From contig JABMLH010000003.1 in NCBI GenBank assembly GCA_013205085.1, positions 62,001 to 126,000 on the forward strand: a DNA stretch of 64,000 nucleotides, in the 5' to 3' direction. Every line of letters begins with the position of its first letter. Positions within the stretch are counted from its first letter, which is position 1. The DNA is from Microbacteriaceae bacterium VKM Ac-2854. GTDB taxonomy: Bacteria > Actinomycetota > Actinomycetes > Actinomycetales > Microbacteriaceae. A program made the position numbers and the translations under genes. A model generated the notes under the pieces. It had not been told where the DNA came from. It was given only the letters and a program-made list of their open reading frames with translations, and ran no database searches. Of this stretch, positions 25,945 through 34,592 are shown in pieces.

Positions 25945-26700
25945 TCAGCGCGCGCGGAGGTAGCGCAGCAGCAGCGTGTCCTCCGCGGAGAGCACGTGCG
26001 CCAAGTACTGCGGCCGATCGACGGAGGCGTCGGCGTGCGCGATCCGTAGGGCGCCGCCGCTCGCGAGGGTCGGTGCGACGGTGAGGCAGAGCTCGTCGAC
26101 CACGTCCGAGGCGAGCAGGGCACCGAACAGCGACGGACCGCCCTCGCAGTGGATCTGCGGCAATGCGCGCTCGACGAGCGCCGCGACGGCGGCCTTGGGG
26201 TCGAACGCCTCGACTCCGCAGGAGATCACCTCGGCGACCTCGCTCAACGCCGCGCGTCGATCCGTGGGAGCGGACTCGCGCGTCAGCACGATCGGACGCA
26301 CCGGCGCCTCGGTGAAGACCCGCGATCGCGGATCCAGGTTCAACGAGCCCGACACCAGCGCGAACACCGGCTGCGGAGCCAGACCCGCCGCCTCCCGCCA
26401 CGCGACGGACTCGGCATCCAGCACCATCGGTCCGTAGCCCTCGGCGCGCACGGTGCCCGCGGCGACGAGCACCACGTCGGCCGGGCGACGCAGCAGATCG
26501 AACAATCGCTTGTCGGCCGGTCCGCCGAGCGCACCGGACAGACCGTCCAGGGTCGCGGCGCCGTCGACGCTGGCCACGAAGTTCACCCGCAGCCACGGCC
26601 GCTTGCGCACGGGGCGTTCGAAGAGCGAGAGCAGCGCGCGATCGTCGAGATCGGGACGGTGCACCGGCGAGAGCTGGTCGATCCGAGCGGGCATGGTCAC
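25945..26700 (-). CDS. RibD C-terminal domain (pyrimidine reductase-like) protein
   Basis: 251-residue reductase of the dihydrofolate-reductase-like fold seen in the RibD C-terminal domain: RVNFVASVDGAATLDGLSGA, ADVVLVAAGTVRAEGYGPM and the NADPH-binding IHCEGGPSLFGALLASDVVD. No deaminase domain is attached. GTG 26700 overlaps the stop of the dihydropteroate-synthase-like gene (GTGA). Riboflavin or folate-type pterin reduction are both plausible; the pairing with a FolP-like enzyme favours pterin chemistry, but this is inference. Confidence 0.85.
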   Translation of the reverse strand: MTMPARIDQLSPVHRPDLDDRALLSLFERPVRKRPWLRVNFVASVDGAATLDGLSGALGGPADKRLFDLLRRPADVVLVAAGTVRAEGYGPMVLDAESVAWREAAGLAPQPVFALVSGSLNLDPRSRVFTEAPVRPIVLTRESAPTDRRAALSEVAEVISCGVEAFDPKAAVAALVERALPQIHCEGGPSLFGALLASDVVDELCLTVAPTLASGGALRIAHADASVDRPQYLAHVLSAEDTLLLRYLRAR

Positions 26701-27557
26701 TCCACGTTGTGCCGGAGGTAGACGGGCGCACGGAAGCCCAGCACGGCCTCCGTGAGGCGAACGGCGTCGACCGCCGCCGGCACGTCGTGCATCCGCACGA
26801 TCCGGGCCCCCTTCATGATGCAGATCACCGCGGCGGCCAGGGTGCCCGAGAGCCGCTGGCCCTGAGGTCGGTCGAGCGATTCGCCGATGAAGTCCTTGTT
26901 CGAGACGGCCGCCAGCGTCGGCAGGCCGATGCCGACGATCTGCTCCAGTCGGCGCGTGATCTCCAGCGTGTGCAGCGTATTCTTGTTCAGGTCGTGCCCG
27001 GGGTCGACGATCAGTCGTTCCAGCGGGACTCCCGCGGCGACGGCGGTCTGCACGCGCTCGCGCAGGAACTGCTCGACCTCATCCGTCACATCCGCGTAGC
27101 TCGGTCGCGCGGGCCCGTTGCGCGGCTCACCCAGGCTGTGGGTCAGTACCAGCTGCGCCTGGGATTCGGCGACCACCGCGGCCATCTCCGGATCGTGCAG
27201 GCCGCTGGTGTCGTTGATCACGGCGGCGCCGGCCGCGATGCTGCGCCGCGCCACCTCGGCGCTGGTCGTGTCGACCGAGATCACCACGTCGTTCACCGCG
27301 TGGATCGCCTCGATCACCGGAACGACCCGGTCGATCTCCTCCGCGACGGTCACGACGGGCCCACGGCCGAACGGCACACCGCCGATGTCGATCCAGTCGG
27401 CGCCGTCTTCCGCCGCACGCTGAGCCGCGGCGACGGCGCGATCGAGCGCGAAGGTCGCGCCCTTGTCGTAGAAGGAGTCGGGGGTGCGGTTCACCACCGC
27501 CATCACCGCGACCTGACGGTCGAAGTCGAAATCGTGCCCGCCGATGCGTCGTCTCAC
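26697..27557 (-). CDS. Dihydropteroate synthase-like protein (FolP2 type)
   Basis: 286-residue TIM-barrel protein of the pterin-binding family. It has [17 protein letters not shown] (about 17-33) instead of the canonical GVLNVTPDSFSDGG, and [12 protein letters not shown] where true DHPS has GGESTRPG. Other barrel motifs are [35 protein letters not shown] and [10 protein letters not shown]. These changes match mycobacterial FolP2, which is reported not to make dihydropteroate. TATCGT lies six bases before the GTG, so it is probably leaderless. First gene of a pair with the RibD-like reductase. Confidence 0.85.
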   Translation of the reverse strand: MRRRIGGHDFDFDRQVAVMAVVNRTPDSFYDKGATFALDRAVAAAQRAAEDGADWIDIGGVPFGRGPVVTVAEEIDRVVPVIEAIHAVNDVVISVDTTSAEVARRSIAAGAAVINDTSGLHDPEMAAVVAESQAQLVLTHSLGEPRNGPARPSYADVTDEVEQFLRERVQTAVAAGVPLERLIVDPGHDLNKNTLHTLEITRRLEQIVGIGLPTLAAVSNKDFIGESLDRPQGQRLSGTLAAAVICIMKGARIVRMHDVPAAVDAVRLTEAVLGFRAPVYLRHNVE

Positions 27558-27594
27558 CCGTCCACGATATCGGGCGGCGGCTGAAGGGATCGCG

Positions 27595-28941
27595 TCAGCC
27601 CCGGAGCGCCTGATCCAGGTCCGCGATGAGGTCTTCGACGCTCTCCAGCCCGATCGAGAGCCGGATCATGCCCGGCGTGATGCCGAGCCGCTCGCGCAGC
27701 TCGGGTGCGAACGAGATGTGGGTCGAGGTGGCCGGGTGCAGCGCCATCGAACGCGTGTCGCCGATGTTGGTCATCCGGCTGAGCACGCGGAGTCGATCGA
27801 AGAACCGTCGTGCGCCCGCCTCGCCGCCGCGCACGGTCAGCGCGAACACCGAGCCCGTCCGGCCGCCGTACAGCCGCTGCGCCAGCTCGTACAGGGGGTT
27901 GTCACTCAGTCCCGCGTAGTCGACGCTCTCGACCTCGGGATGCGTGCTCAGCCACTCGGCGATCGCGATCGAGCTGTCGACGTGCCGGTCCATCCGCAGC
28001 GACAGCGTCTCGATGCCCTGGTGCAGCAGGAAGGAGTTGAACGGCGACAGCGCCGGCCCGATGTCGTTCACCACGGCCTCGCGCACGTGCCGGGCGTAGG
28101 CGGTCGCTCCGAAACGCTCGAGGAAGGAGGGCGCACCGGGCCGGATCGGCTCCGTGATCATCGGATAACTGCGAGAGGATGCGGCCCAGTCGAATCGCCC
28201 GCCGTCCACGATCACCCCGGACAGCGCGGCGCCGTGCCCGCTGAGGAACTTCGTCGACGAGTGCACCACGATGTCGGCGCCGTGCTCGAACGGGCGGATC
28301 AGGTACGGCGTTCCGACGGTGTTGTCGATCACCAGCGGGAGGCCGTGCCGCCGCGCGACGCGGGCGAGCTGCTCGATGTCGACGATGTCGTTGCGCGGGT
28401 TCGGGATGGTCTCGCTGAAGATCGCCTTCGTCTGCGGCGTGATCGCGCGATCCCACTCGTCGTCGTCGGCATCGTTCCAGACGTAGTCGACCTCGACGCC
28501 CATCCGCTTGAAGCTGCGCCCGAACAGGATGCGGGTGCCGCCGTAGATGCTCGCGGTCGACACGATGCGCTCGCCCGACTCGGCCAGCGCGAAGAGCGCC
28601 GAGGTGATCGCGGCCTGCCCCGACGCGACGACGATCGCCTCGGTGCCACCCTCCAGGGAGGCGATCCGCTGCTCCGCGACCGCGTGCGACGGATTGCGCG
28701 AACGCGAGTAGATGAAGCCGTTGGCCGCGCCGGTGAAGCGGTCGCGGCCGTCGTCGAACGAGTCGAAGCGGTAACCAGAGGTCATCGCGATCGGCGCGAC
28801 GCGGGCTTGGTTCGGGGTGTTCTCGTACTCGCCGGCGTGCACCTGGCGGGTGTCGAAACCGTAGTCCTCCCACTCGTACTCGGGCTGCAGCACGGTGTGC
28901 TCGGGGTCGGGAGTCGAGTGGGTTTCGGCTTCGTTCGTCAC
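27595..28941 (-). CDS. metY: O-acetylhomoserine aminocarboxypropyltransferase (sulfhydrylase)
   Basis: 448-residue PLP enzyme of the Cys/Met metabolism family, making homocysteine from O-acetylhomoserine and sulfide. Marks: [57 protein letters not shown], the PLP Lys in [37 protein letters not shown] and the C-terminal [23 protein letters not shown] 28941 is chosen because the coding pattern starts there; the open frame upstream is antisense to luxS. Divergent from luxS with only a 75-base gap. Cystathionine gamma-type activity cannot be fully excluded. Confidence 0.9.
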   Translation of the reverse strand: MTNEAETHSTPDPEHTVLQPEYEWEDYGFDTRQVHAGEYENTPNQARVAPIAMTSGYRFDSFDDGRDRFTGAANGFIYSRSRNPSHAVAEQRIASLEGGTEAIVVASGQAAITSALFALAESGERIVSTASIYGGTRILFGRSFKRMGVEVDYVWNDADDDEWDRAITPQTKAIFSETIPNPRNDIVDIEQLARVARRHGLPLVIDNTVGTPYLIRPFEHGADIVVHSSTKFLSGHGAALSGVIVDGGRFDWAASSRSYPMITEPIRPGAPSFLERFGATAYARHVREAVVNDIGPALSPFNSFLLHQGIETLSLRMDRHVDSSIAIAEWLSTHPEVESVDYAGLSDNPLYELAQRLYGGRTGSVFALTVRGGEAGARRFFDRLRVLSRMTNIGDTRSMALHPATSTHISFAPELRERLGITPGMIRLSIGLESVEDLIADLDQALRG

Positions 28942-29016
28942 CCGGCAACTCTGCCACGGATGACTGCGCGAAGATGGATGCACCACCTGCCATTTCTCGC
29001 ACCGCTGAGGAGCTCC

Positions 29017-29484
29017 GTGAACCAGCCGCACATGAACGTCGAATCGTTCAACCTCGACCACCGCACCGTCCTCGCCCCGTACGTCCGTGTCGCCGACACC
29101 AAGGTGCTGCCCGGCGGTGACGTGATCACCAAGTTCGACGTGCGCTTCACCCAGCCCAACGTGGGCCACCTCGAGATGCCGGCCGTGCACTCGATCGAGC
29201 ACCTCTTCGCGGAGCACTCGCGCAACCACTCCGATCGCGTGATCGACTTCTCCCCGATGGGCTGCCAGACCGGCTTCTACCTGATGCTGCAGGGTGAGCC
29301 GACGCAGGAGGAGGTCTTCGAGCTGATCGAGGCGACGATGAACGACATCCTCGCCGCGACCGAGGTGCCTGCCGCCAACGATGTGCAGTGCGGCTGGGGG
29401 GCGAACCACTCGCTGCAGGGAGCGCAGGACGCCGTGCGCGGTTTCCTCGCCGAGCGCGCGGGCTGGAGCGTCGTCACCGCATGA
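29017..29484 (+). CDS. luxS: S-ribosylhomocysteine lyase
   Basis: 155-residue iron enzyme converting S-ribosylhomocysteine to homocysteine and DPD, the precursor of AI-2. The metal ligands are visible: HSIEH (His58, Glu61, His62) and the second-half Cys125 in NDVQCGWG, with the catalytic Cys83 in [13 protein letters not shown] with GAGGAG four bases upstream; ATG 29032 is the alternative. Its TGA overlaps the ATG of the MTA/SAH nucleosidase (ATGA), the preceding step of the same pathway. Confidence 0.95.
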   Translation: MNQPHMNVESFNLDHRTVLAPYVRVADTKVLPGGDVITKFDVRFTQPNVGHLEMPAVHSIEHLFAEHSRNHSDRVIDFSPMGCQTGFYLMLQGEPTQEEVFELIEATMNDILAATEVPAANDVQCGWGANHSLQGAQDAVRGFLAERAGWSVVTA

Positions 29485-30179
29485 GCGTCTCCGATGTCGT
29501 GATCCTGGTCGCGATGAGCGATGAGGCCGCGCCGTTCCTGGCGGCCGCCGATTCGGTGGGCGATCCGGTCGACGTCGGTCGGGCGGTGCACCGACGGATC
29601 CTGCTCGATGCGCGTGCGGTGCTCCTGGTGGAGACCGGCATCGGCATGGTCAACGCCGCGGGCGCCGCGACCTCGGCGATCCTGTCCGGACCGCAGCTGC
29701 CCGACCTGGTCATCAGCGCGGGCAGCGCGGGCGGCGTCGGAGTCGGCGTCCGCGTCGGCGACATCGTCGTCGGCACCGAGTACGTCAACACCGACGCGGA
29801 CGCGCGCGCCTTCGGCTACGCGCTGGGCCAGTCCCCCGGCATGCCCGAGCGCTACCTCGGCGCCGCGGAACTCGTCGACGCCGCGGACTCCAGCGCGTAC
29901 GCCGTGCACCGTGGGCTGATCGTCTCCGGCGACACCTTCGTCGACGCCGAGCGGGTGTTCCGCGTGCGCGCCGGCTTCCCGGGCGCGCTGGCCACCGATA
30001 TGGAGTCGCTCGCGATCGCGCAGACCTGTCACGTCTTCGACGTGCCGTTCGTCTCGATCCGCGGCATCTCCGACCTCTGCGGTCCGGCGGGGGCCGACGA
30101 CTTCCTCACTCACGTCGACGACGCCGCCGAGCGTTCCTCCGCCGTGGTGCGCACCCTCCTGAGCGCCGTCGGCGCCTAG
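29481..30179 (+). CDS. mtnN: 5'-methylthioadenosine/S-adenosylhomocysteine nucleosidase
   Basis: 232-residue nucleoside hydrolase removing adenine from SAH and MTA, giving S-ribosylhomocysteine for LuxS. Motifs: [18 protein letters not shown] at the N-terminus, [20 protein letters not shown], and the active-site [20 protein letters not shown] followed by SIRGISD, with the catalytic Asp. The 4-base overlap with luxS indicates a coupled two-gene methyl-cycle detoxification unit. Confidence 0.9.
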   Translation: MSVSDVVILVAMSDEAAPFLAAADSVGDPVDVGRAVHRRILLDARAVLLVETGIGMVNAAGAATSAILSGPQLPDLVISAGSAGGVGVGVRVGDIVVGTEYVNTDADARAFGYALGQSPGMPERYLGAAELVDAADSSAYAVHRGLIVSGDTFVDAERVFRVRAGFPGALATDMESLAIAQTCHVFDVPFVSIRGISDLCGPAGADDFLTHVDDAAERSSAVVRTLLSAVGA

Positions 30180-30184
30180 CGCGG

Positions 30185-30667
30185 TCAGCCGCGCGCCGTG
30201 GCGGCGAGCAGTGCGTAGAAGGGGGCGGCATCGGCGGAGGATCGGAGTGCCTCCTCCGCGGCGGCCAGAGCGGGAGCGTCCTCCGCGGTGAGCAGGATCG
30301 CATCGAAACCCTGCTGCACGAGCGCTCCGTTCATCCGCAGCCGGGCGAGGGAGGCATCCACTCCCGCCGCGATCGCGGCCGCGGCGAAGCGGACCGCCGC
30401 GCCCACCACGCCCGCGCCCTCCGGACGGAAGACCTCGCCGTCCGGCGAGACCAGCGTGGCCACAAAAGCACCCTTCTTCGCCGCTCGGAACGTGTCGTCG
30501 TAGCGCTTGCGGAACACCGCGGGGGCGACGCTCGACAGCGCGGCCTCCGCCGCCAGAGCCGCGGTGCGCTCCGTCTTCAGCGCGCGCGCCAGAGCGTGAT
30601 CCCGCCCGATCGGGCGCAGCTCCAGCAACGCGGAGGGCACGAGGGCGGCGACGGGTCGAGCGGTCAT
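30185..30667 (-). CDS. Hypothetical Ala-rich protein
   Basis: 160 residues, no recognised family, no signal peptide. Segments AVFRKRYDDTFRAAKKGAFV, LVSPDGEVFRPEGAG and MNGALVQQGFDAILLTAEDA suggest a small alpha/beta domain. A TAGGCT box is six bases before the ATG; its TAG is the stop codon of the upstream GMC gene. It ends 5 bases from the convergent nucleosidase gene. Confidence 0.6.
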   Translation of the reverse strand: MTARPVAALVPSALLELRPIGRDHALARALKTERTAALAAEAALSSVAPAVFRKRYDDTFRAAKKGAFVATLVSPDGEVFRPEGAGVVGAAVRFAAAAIAAGVDASLARLRMNGALVQQGFDAILLTAEDAPALAAAEEALRSSADAAPFYALLAATARG

Positions 30668-30676
30668 CCCGCGAGC

Positions 30677-32350
30677 CTACGGCGTCGCCTCCACGACCTC
30701 GGACCGGGCGCGCGTCGATCGCACCCGCTCGGCCACGTCGTGCGCGAGCCGTAACGCCAGGCACACGGCGAGGAAGGTCGGGTTCGCCTCCCCCGCCGTC
30801 GGGAAGACGCTGCTGGACGCGATCGACAACCCGCCGACGCCGTGGACGCGGCTGTCCGCGTCCACAACGCCCAGGGCGGGATCCGGATGCATCCGCGTGG
30901 TGCCGATGTGGTGGAATCCGTCGGTCGCCTGCTCCCAGACGGCCGCCGCCCGCTGATCCTGCGGGTCGAGGTACTCGATCCGGGCCCGTCCCGATGCGCG
31001 CAGGCGCTGGTCCAGCTGCTCGTGGCAGCGCAGCACCGAGTCGATGTCCTGCTCCGTGTAGCGGAAGTCGATCGTGAGCTCCGGCAGCCCGTCCGGCCCG
31101 TCGCCGCCGCTCGGCCGCACCCGACTGTCCGGGTTCGGGATCTGCTCCGCGTGATAGTGCAGCGCATAGGTTCCGCCGGCGTTGCGCAGCACGAAGCCGG
31201 GCTTGCGCACTGCCGAGAGGTAGCGGCGTCGCAGGATGTCCAGCGTGTCGCCGGCGGCGCGCCACGGCCGACGCAGCACGTTGCGCACGTGCGCGCCGTA
31301 GCGCCGCGGCGTCGGCCCGATGTGCCGCAGCCGGATGCCCTCCGCGAGGATGCGTCGGCCGACCGGTGGTACGGCCAGGGCGAGGAAGACCAGGGACAGG
31401 GTCGCATTACGGTGCCCCGTTTCGTAGAACGGCGGGTTGTCGAGGTAGAAGCTCGTGTTCAGCAGCTCGTGCTCGCGCTGCGAACTCTCGTCGAACGTGA
31501 ACCGTCGCCGCACGTAGCTGTCGTGCTCGTCGCGCCGGAAATCGAGCGCCGCGACATCCGCCGGGTCCTTGAGCACGATGTTCGCCACGCTGCCCGTGGC
31601 GTGGCCCATGTAGTACCGGCCGAGCGGCCCGTCCGCCCCGCCGAAGAGATCCGGGTGGCGGCGCTGGATCGCGAACAGCAATCGCGTGGTCTCGAGCCCG
31701 CCCATCGCGAGGGCGTACTCGCTCGCACGAACGTCGATCACGCGGCCGCCGTAACGCACCACGAGATGCTCCACGGCGCCGTTCCCGATCGCGATGTCCG
31801 TGACGGTGGCCCCGAACAACACGTCGATCAGCGGATGCGAGAGCGCCCGCTCCCCCAGTCTCGGCCCGAGCTTGGGCCTGCGCGCCCACCGCTCGAGCTG
31901 CGACATCGCGACGTCCTCCAGCCCCGGCCAATCCGGATCCTCGGACCGGAAGGTCGCGCTGCCGCAGTCGAGGTACTCGGCTGCGCGCTGCTGCCACGGG
32001 CGGACGTCCGCCACGCCGATCGGCCAGCCGGACTCGGGCACGAAGTCGCGCACCTCGAAGTCGATCGGCTCGAACTGGACGCACCGCCCGCCCCACATCC
32101 ACGAGGTGCCACCGAGGCCGCGTCGCGCGATCTGGGCCATCGGTGCGTGCCGTGCGGCGTCGACCAGTTCGGGCTCCGAACGCTCGGAGGCGGGCGTGTC
32201 GCTGCGCCCGGAGCGCTCATCGCCCGCGTCCAGCAGCAGCACTCGGAGCCCGGCCTCCGCCGCCTCCAGAGCGAGCGGCAGACCGACGGGGCCCGCACCG
32301 ACCACGCAGAACTCGTACGCACCCTCGGGAGCCGAGACCAGCCGCGTCAC
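30677..32350 (-). CDS. GMC family FAD-dependent oxidoreductase
   Basis: 557-residue glucose-methanol-choline oxidoreductase. FAD-binding VVGAGPVGLPLALEAAEAGL lies at about 16-35, GGTSWMWGGRCVQFEPIDF follows, then a substrate domain, and the C-terminal signature GLSIASSSVFPTAGEANPTF. The catalytic His region is DGFHHIGTTRMHPDP. It is predicted to oxidise a sugar or alcohol, with an unknown electron acceptor. GTG 32350 overlaps the GT2 stop (GTGA), so glycosyltransferase and oxidase are made together. No other mycofactocin genes are present. Confidence 0.88.
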   Translation of the reverse strand: MTRLVSAPEGAYEFCVVGAGPVGLPLALEAAEAGLRVLLLDAGDERSGRSDTPASERSEPELVDAARHAPMAQIARRGLGGTSWMWGGRCVQFEPIDFEVRDFVPESGWPIGVADVRPWQQRAAEYLDCGSATFRSEDPDWPGLEDVAMSQLERWARRPKLGPRLGERALSHPLIDVLFGATVTDIAIGNGAVEHLVVRYGGRVIDVRASEYALAMGGLETTRLLFAIQRRHPDLFGGADGPLGRYYMGHATGSVANIVLKDPADVAALDFRRDEHDSYVRRRFTFDESSQREHELLNTSFYLDNPPFYETGHRNATLSLVFLALAVPPVGRRILAEGIRLRHIGPTPRRYGAHVRNVLRRPWRAAGDTLDILRRRYLSAVRKPGFVLRNAGGTYALHYHAEQIPNPDSRVRPSGGDGPDGLPELTIDFRYTEQDIDSVLRCHEQLDQRLRASGRARIEYLDPQDQRAAAVWEQATDGFHHIGTTRMHPDPALGVVDADSRVHGVGGLSIASSSVFPTAGEANPTFLAVCLALRLAHDVAERVRSTRARSEVVEATP

Positions 32351-33219
32351 GGGTTCACCTCGACCGCTCGGCTGCTGCCATCGCGCTCCCACCGGCTCGT
32401 CCCGGCACCGGTGGTGCGCGCCGAGCGCCGGCGCGCCGCGAGGGTCAGCAGCACGTAGCACGCCGTGTCGAACGCCGATCGTGGGCCGCGCACCGTGCGC
32501 AACAGTGCGCGCCCGCGCTGAGCGGTATCCGCCGGAACCCCCAGTTCGACGTAGCCGCGACGCTGTCGCGCGAGCACGGCCAGCAACGCGGGCACATCGC
32601 GTGGCGTGCGGATGCGCATCGGCGTCGTCGCCACCACGCGCTTCTCCTGCGCCGTGAAACGCTCGTCGAACCAGGAGTCGTCGGCGGTCACCTCGGCGAA
32701 ACGCCCGAACCGCGCGTGACCCGCTTCGTTGGTGGCGTAACCCCCGGCACCCCACAAGCGCGTGGGCGGCGCCGGGATCCGGGAGCGTGCGCGGTAGTAG
32801 CCGCGCACGGCGGCGCTCGCCTCCGCCGTGTCGTACCTCGCCGCGGCACGAGCCGCGAGCACGCCGCGCTCGGCCAGCGCCGCGAACACGGCCAGTACCG
32901 CTGCCGGGGTGATCTCGATGTCGGCGTCGAGGTAGAGCCGAGGCCAGCTCGTCGCGGCGTCGTCGCCGGCGTTCATCGCGGTCGGCTTCGACGCCGGCCC
33001 GAGGTCGAGCACGCGCACGCCGTCGAAACGCGCGGCGATCGCCGCCGTCCCGTCGGTACATCCGTTGGCGACGACGATCACGTCGATCTCGCGGCACGCG
33101 GCCAGCGGGGCGAGCGTGCGGGCGATCACCCCGGCCTCGTTGTGCGCGGGGATGATCACCGTGCCGACGCCCGGAGGCGGATGGGGCGCGTCGCGGCGCG
33201 CGTGAGCGTGTTCGGTCAC
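32347..33219 (-). CDS. Glycosyltransferase family 2 protein
   Basis: 290-residue GT-A glycosyltransferase. GTVIIPAHNEAGVIARTLAP starts the nucleotide-sugar fold, VIVVANGCTDGT follows, and the metal-binding DXD is LYLDADIEI. The acceptor region has RLWGAGGYATNEAGHARFGR and EVTADDSWFDERF. No membrane helices, so it is probably cytoplasmic or peripheral. AGGGAAG ribosome binding site before GTG. Coupled to the GMC oxidoreductase. Acceptor unknown. Confidence 0.88.
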   Translation of the reverse strand: MTEHAHARRDAPHPPPGVGTVIIPAHNEAGVIARTLAPLAACREIDVIVVANGCTDGTAAIAARFDGVRVLDLGPASKPTAMNAGDDAATSWPRLYLDADIEITPAAVLAVFAALAERGVLAARAAARYDTAEASAAVRGYYRARSRIPAPPTRLWGAGGYATNEAGHARFGRFAEVTADDSWFDERFTAQEKRVVATTPMRIRTPRDVPALLAVLARQRRGYVELGVPADTAQRGRALLRTVRGPRSAFDTACYVLLTLAARRRSARTTGAGTSRWERDGSSRAVEVNP

Positions 33220-33364
33220 GGATCTTCCCTGCGTTCTCGGGCTTACAGGTGAGCTTGCGGCCGTCTAGGAAACGGCCGGATTCGTGCCGGAGCAGGAATC
33301 CTGATCGCGACACTAGACCCGATACTACCGCGGGACGCACCCCCGAACGCGGGGTGCTGCTCTC

Positions 33365-33437
33365 TGCGAGGGACCCCTTTCGCGCGCGAGGGCGCCCCGG
33401 CCCGCGGCGCCCTCGCGCGCTGCGCGGGTCCCTCGCA
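33365..33437. terminator. Large bipartite hairpin next to the tRNA terminator
   Basis: TGCGAGGGACCC (33365-33376) pairs perfectly with GGGTCCCTCGCA (33426-33437). An inner 15-base stem pairs GCGCGCGAGGGCGCC (33382-33396) with GGCGCCCTCGCGCGC (33406-33420), giving about 27 base pairs with one small internal loop. It sits between the tRNA array terminator and the GT2 start, so it could be a second terminator or a 5' leader element of the GT2-GMC operon. Confidence 0.6.
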
Positions 33438-33441
33438 AAAC

Positions 33442-33473
33442 ACGAAGGCCCCCGGGTGACCGGGGGCCTTCGT
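33442..33473 (-). terminator. Terminator of the minus-strand tRNA array
   Basis: ACGAAGGCCCCC pairs perfectly with GGGGGCCTTCGT around an 8-base loop, six bases beyond the last tRNA-Val. The same stem occurs at 34511-34542 behind the plus-strand tRNA-Val. Confidence 0.85.
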
Positions 33474-33478
33474 TGAGG

Positions 33479-33550
33479 TGGGCGATACTGGGATCGAACC
33501 AGTGACCTCTTCCGTGTCAGGGAAGCGCGCTACCGCTGCGCCAATCGCCC
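33479..33550 (-). tRNA. tRNA-Val(GAC)
   Basis: 72 bases folding into a full cloverleaf: acceptor GGCGCAT-type stem GGGCGAT/ATCGCCC, anticodon loop CTGACAC (GAC) and T-loop TTCGATC. CCA is not encoded. Identical in sequence to the copy at 33775-33846. Last gene of the array. Confidence 0.95.
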
Positions 33551-33587
33551 GAAGTGGGTCACGCCGAGCCCGAAGGCCCGGCGACCG

Positions 33588-33659
33588 AGCGGATGACGAG
33601 ATTCGAACTCGCGACCCTCACCTTGGCAAGGTGATGCGCTACCGCTGCGCCACATCCGC
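33588..33659 (-). tRNA. tRNA-Gly(GCC)
   Basis: 72 bases, cloverleaf with acceptor GCGGATG/CATCCGC, anticodon loop TTGCCAA (GCC) and T-loop TTCGAAT. CCA is not encoded. Identical to the copy at 34089-34160; the bases just upstream (ATGATGT...TTCAGTT) are also similar. Confidence 0.95.
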
Positions 33660-33774
33660 ATGATGTTGTATTCAGTTACTGCGACCCACGTACTCTACAC
33701 GGCCTGGCACCCCACGGGGACCGGGCCGAACAGAGATCGGCCCTCGCGGATGACTCCGTCGAGGGCGTGGATCG

Positions 33775-33846
33775 TGGGCGATACTGGGATCGAACCAGTG
33801 ACCTCTTCCGTGTCAGGGAAGCGCGCTACCGCTGCGCCAATCGCCC
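33775..33846 (-). tRNA. tRNA-Val(GAC), second copy
   Basis: 72 bases, same sequence as the tRNA at 33479-33550, anticodon GAC. Third gene of the array in transcription order. Confidence 0.95.
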
Positions 33847-33903
33847 GTGGTGCGTGCACCGCGCACTTCTGCTCGGTACACACCTCGCTCGCGTGAGCGA
33901 TGG

Positions 33904-33974
33904 AGGTGGATACGGGATTCGAACCCGTGTATACGGCTTTGCAGGCCGCTGCCTCGCCTCTCGGCCAATCCACC
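33904..33974 (-). tRNA. tRNA-Cys(GCA)
   Basis: 71 bases with acceptor GGTGGAT/ATCCACC, anticodon loop CTGCAAA (GCA) and T-loop TTCGAAT; discriminator T. Single copy here, lying between the first Gly and Val genes. Confidence 0.95.
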
Positions 33975-34088
33975 GTGTCCTGGGTTCGCTGCCGGGCGAA
34001 GACCTGACGGCCCCGACCTGGCGTGGCTCTCCTGTCGGTAGGAAGGAGAACCCTTTCGGAAGCCGGATCCCGAAGGTTCCGGCATTCG

Positions 34089-34160
34089 AGCGGATGACGA
34101 GATTCGAACTCGCGACCCTCACCTTGGCAAGGTGATGCGCTACCGCTGCGCCACATCCGC
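34089..34160 (-). tRNA. tRNA-Gly(GCC), first gene of the array
   Basis: 72 bases, identical to the tRNA at 33588-33659, anticodon GCC. It lies about 66 bases after the best promoter candidate. Confidence 0.95.
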
Positions 34161-34225
34161 ATGATGTGTTGTTGCATGTTCAGTTGTGGGGTGTTTCGGC
34201 CCGGGTGTTCCCCGCGACCTAGAAG

Positions 34226-34255
34226 ACTTTATCGGACGCTCGCGCCAGTTTCCAA
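34226..34255 (-). promoter_or_regulatory. Candidate promoter of the minus-strand tRNA array
   Basis: Reading the minus strand, TTGGAA (34255-34250) and TAAAGT (34231-34226) are 18 bases apart, a reasonable sigma-70 layout in otherwise GC-rich DNA, about 66 bases before tRNA-Gly. Prediction only. Confidence 0.45.
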
Positions 34256-34395
34256 ATCCGCCACGACCGAAAACCGGCCTCGGTTCCACCCCCACCGCGC
34301 AACGACGCGGGAAACACAGCGGGAACGTCACCGAATCCCGGGCGTGGCGACGCCGACCCTGCGCGAAATGGTCACCGACACCCGTCAGCATCCGG

Positions 34396-34401
34396 TACGA
34401 T
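34396..34401 (+). promoter_or_regulatory. Candidate -10 box for tRNA-Val(CAC)
   Basis: TACGAT, 32 bases before the tRNA 5' end, is a good -10 match. No clear -35 is seen at the usual distance. Confidence 0.4.
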
Positions 34402-34433
34402 CGTTCATCGGGTCGTCCACAAGACGGCCGTCA

Positions 34434-34506
34434 GGGCGATTGGCGCAGTTGGTAGCGCGCTTCCTTCACACGGAAGAGGTCATCGGTTCGAGTCCGGTAT
34501 CGCCCA
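34434..34506 (+). tRNA. tRNA-Val(CAC)
   Basis: 73 bases, cloverleaf with acceptor GGGCGAT/ATCGCCC, anticodon loop TTCACAC (CAC) and T-loop TTCGAGT. CCA is not encoded. Divergent from the five-gene array; it shares the acceptor and much of the anticodon stem with tRNA-Val(GAC). Confidence 0.95.
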
Positions 34507-34510
34507 CTGC

Positions 34511-34542
34511 ACGAAGGCCCCCGAGTGATCGGGGGCCTTCGT
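34511..34542 (+). terminator. Terminator after tRNA-Val(CAC)
   Basis: ACGAAGGCCCCC pairs perfectly with GGGGGCCTTCGT around loop GAGTGATC, five bases after the tRNA. Both arms match the hairpin at 33442-33473; only the loop differs. Confidence 0.88.
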
Positions 34543-34592
34543 CGTTCCCCGGTCGTTCGCGTCGGTTCACCCGGCCGCCTCCACTCGATTCC

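Noticed and set aside
28942-29016. SAM-type riboswitch before metY or luxS
   Set aside because: The gap is only 75 bases and shows no matching stems.
30677-33219. Mycofactocin biosynthesis locus
   Set aside because: Only GMC and GT2 genes are present; no precursor peptide, radical SAM or chaperone gene lies nearby.
33479-34506. Integration site of a mobile element at the tRNA genes
   Set aside because: No integrase gene and no duplicated tRNA 3' end at a distance; the repeats seen are whole tRNA copies and terminators.
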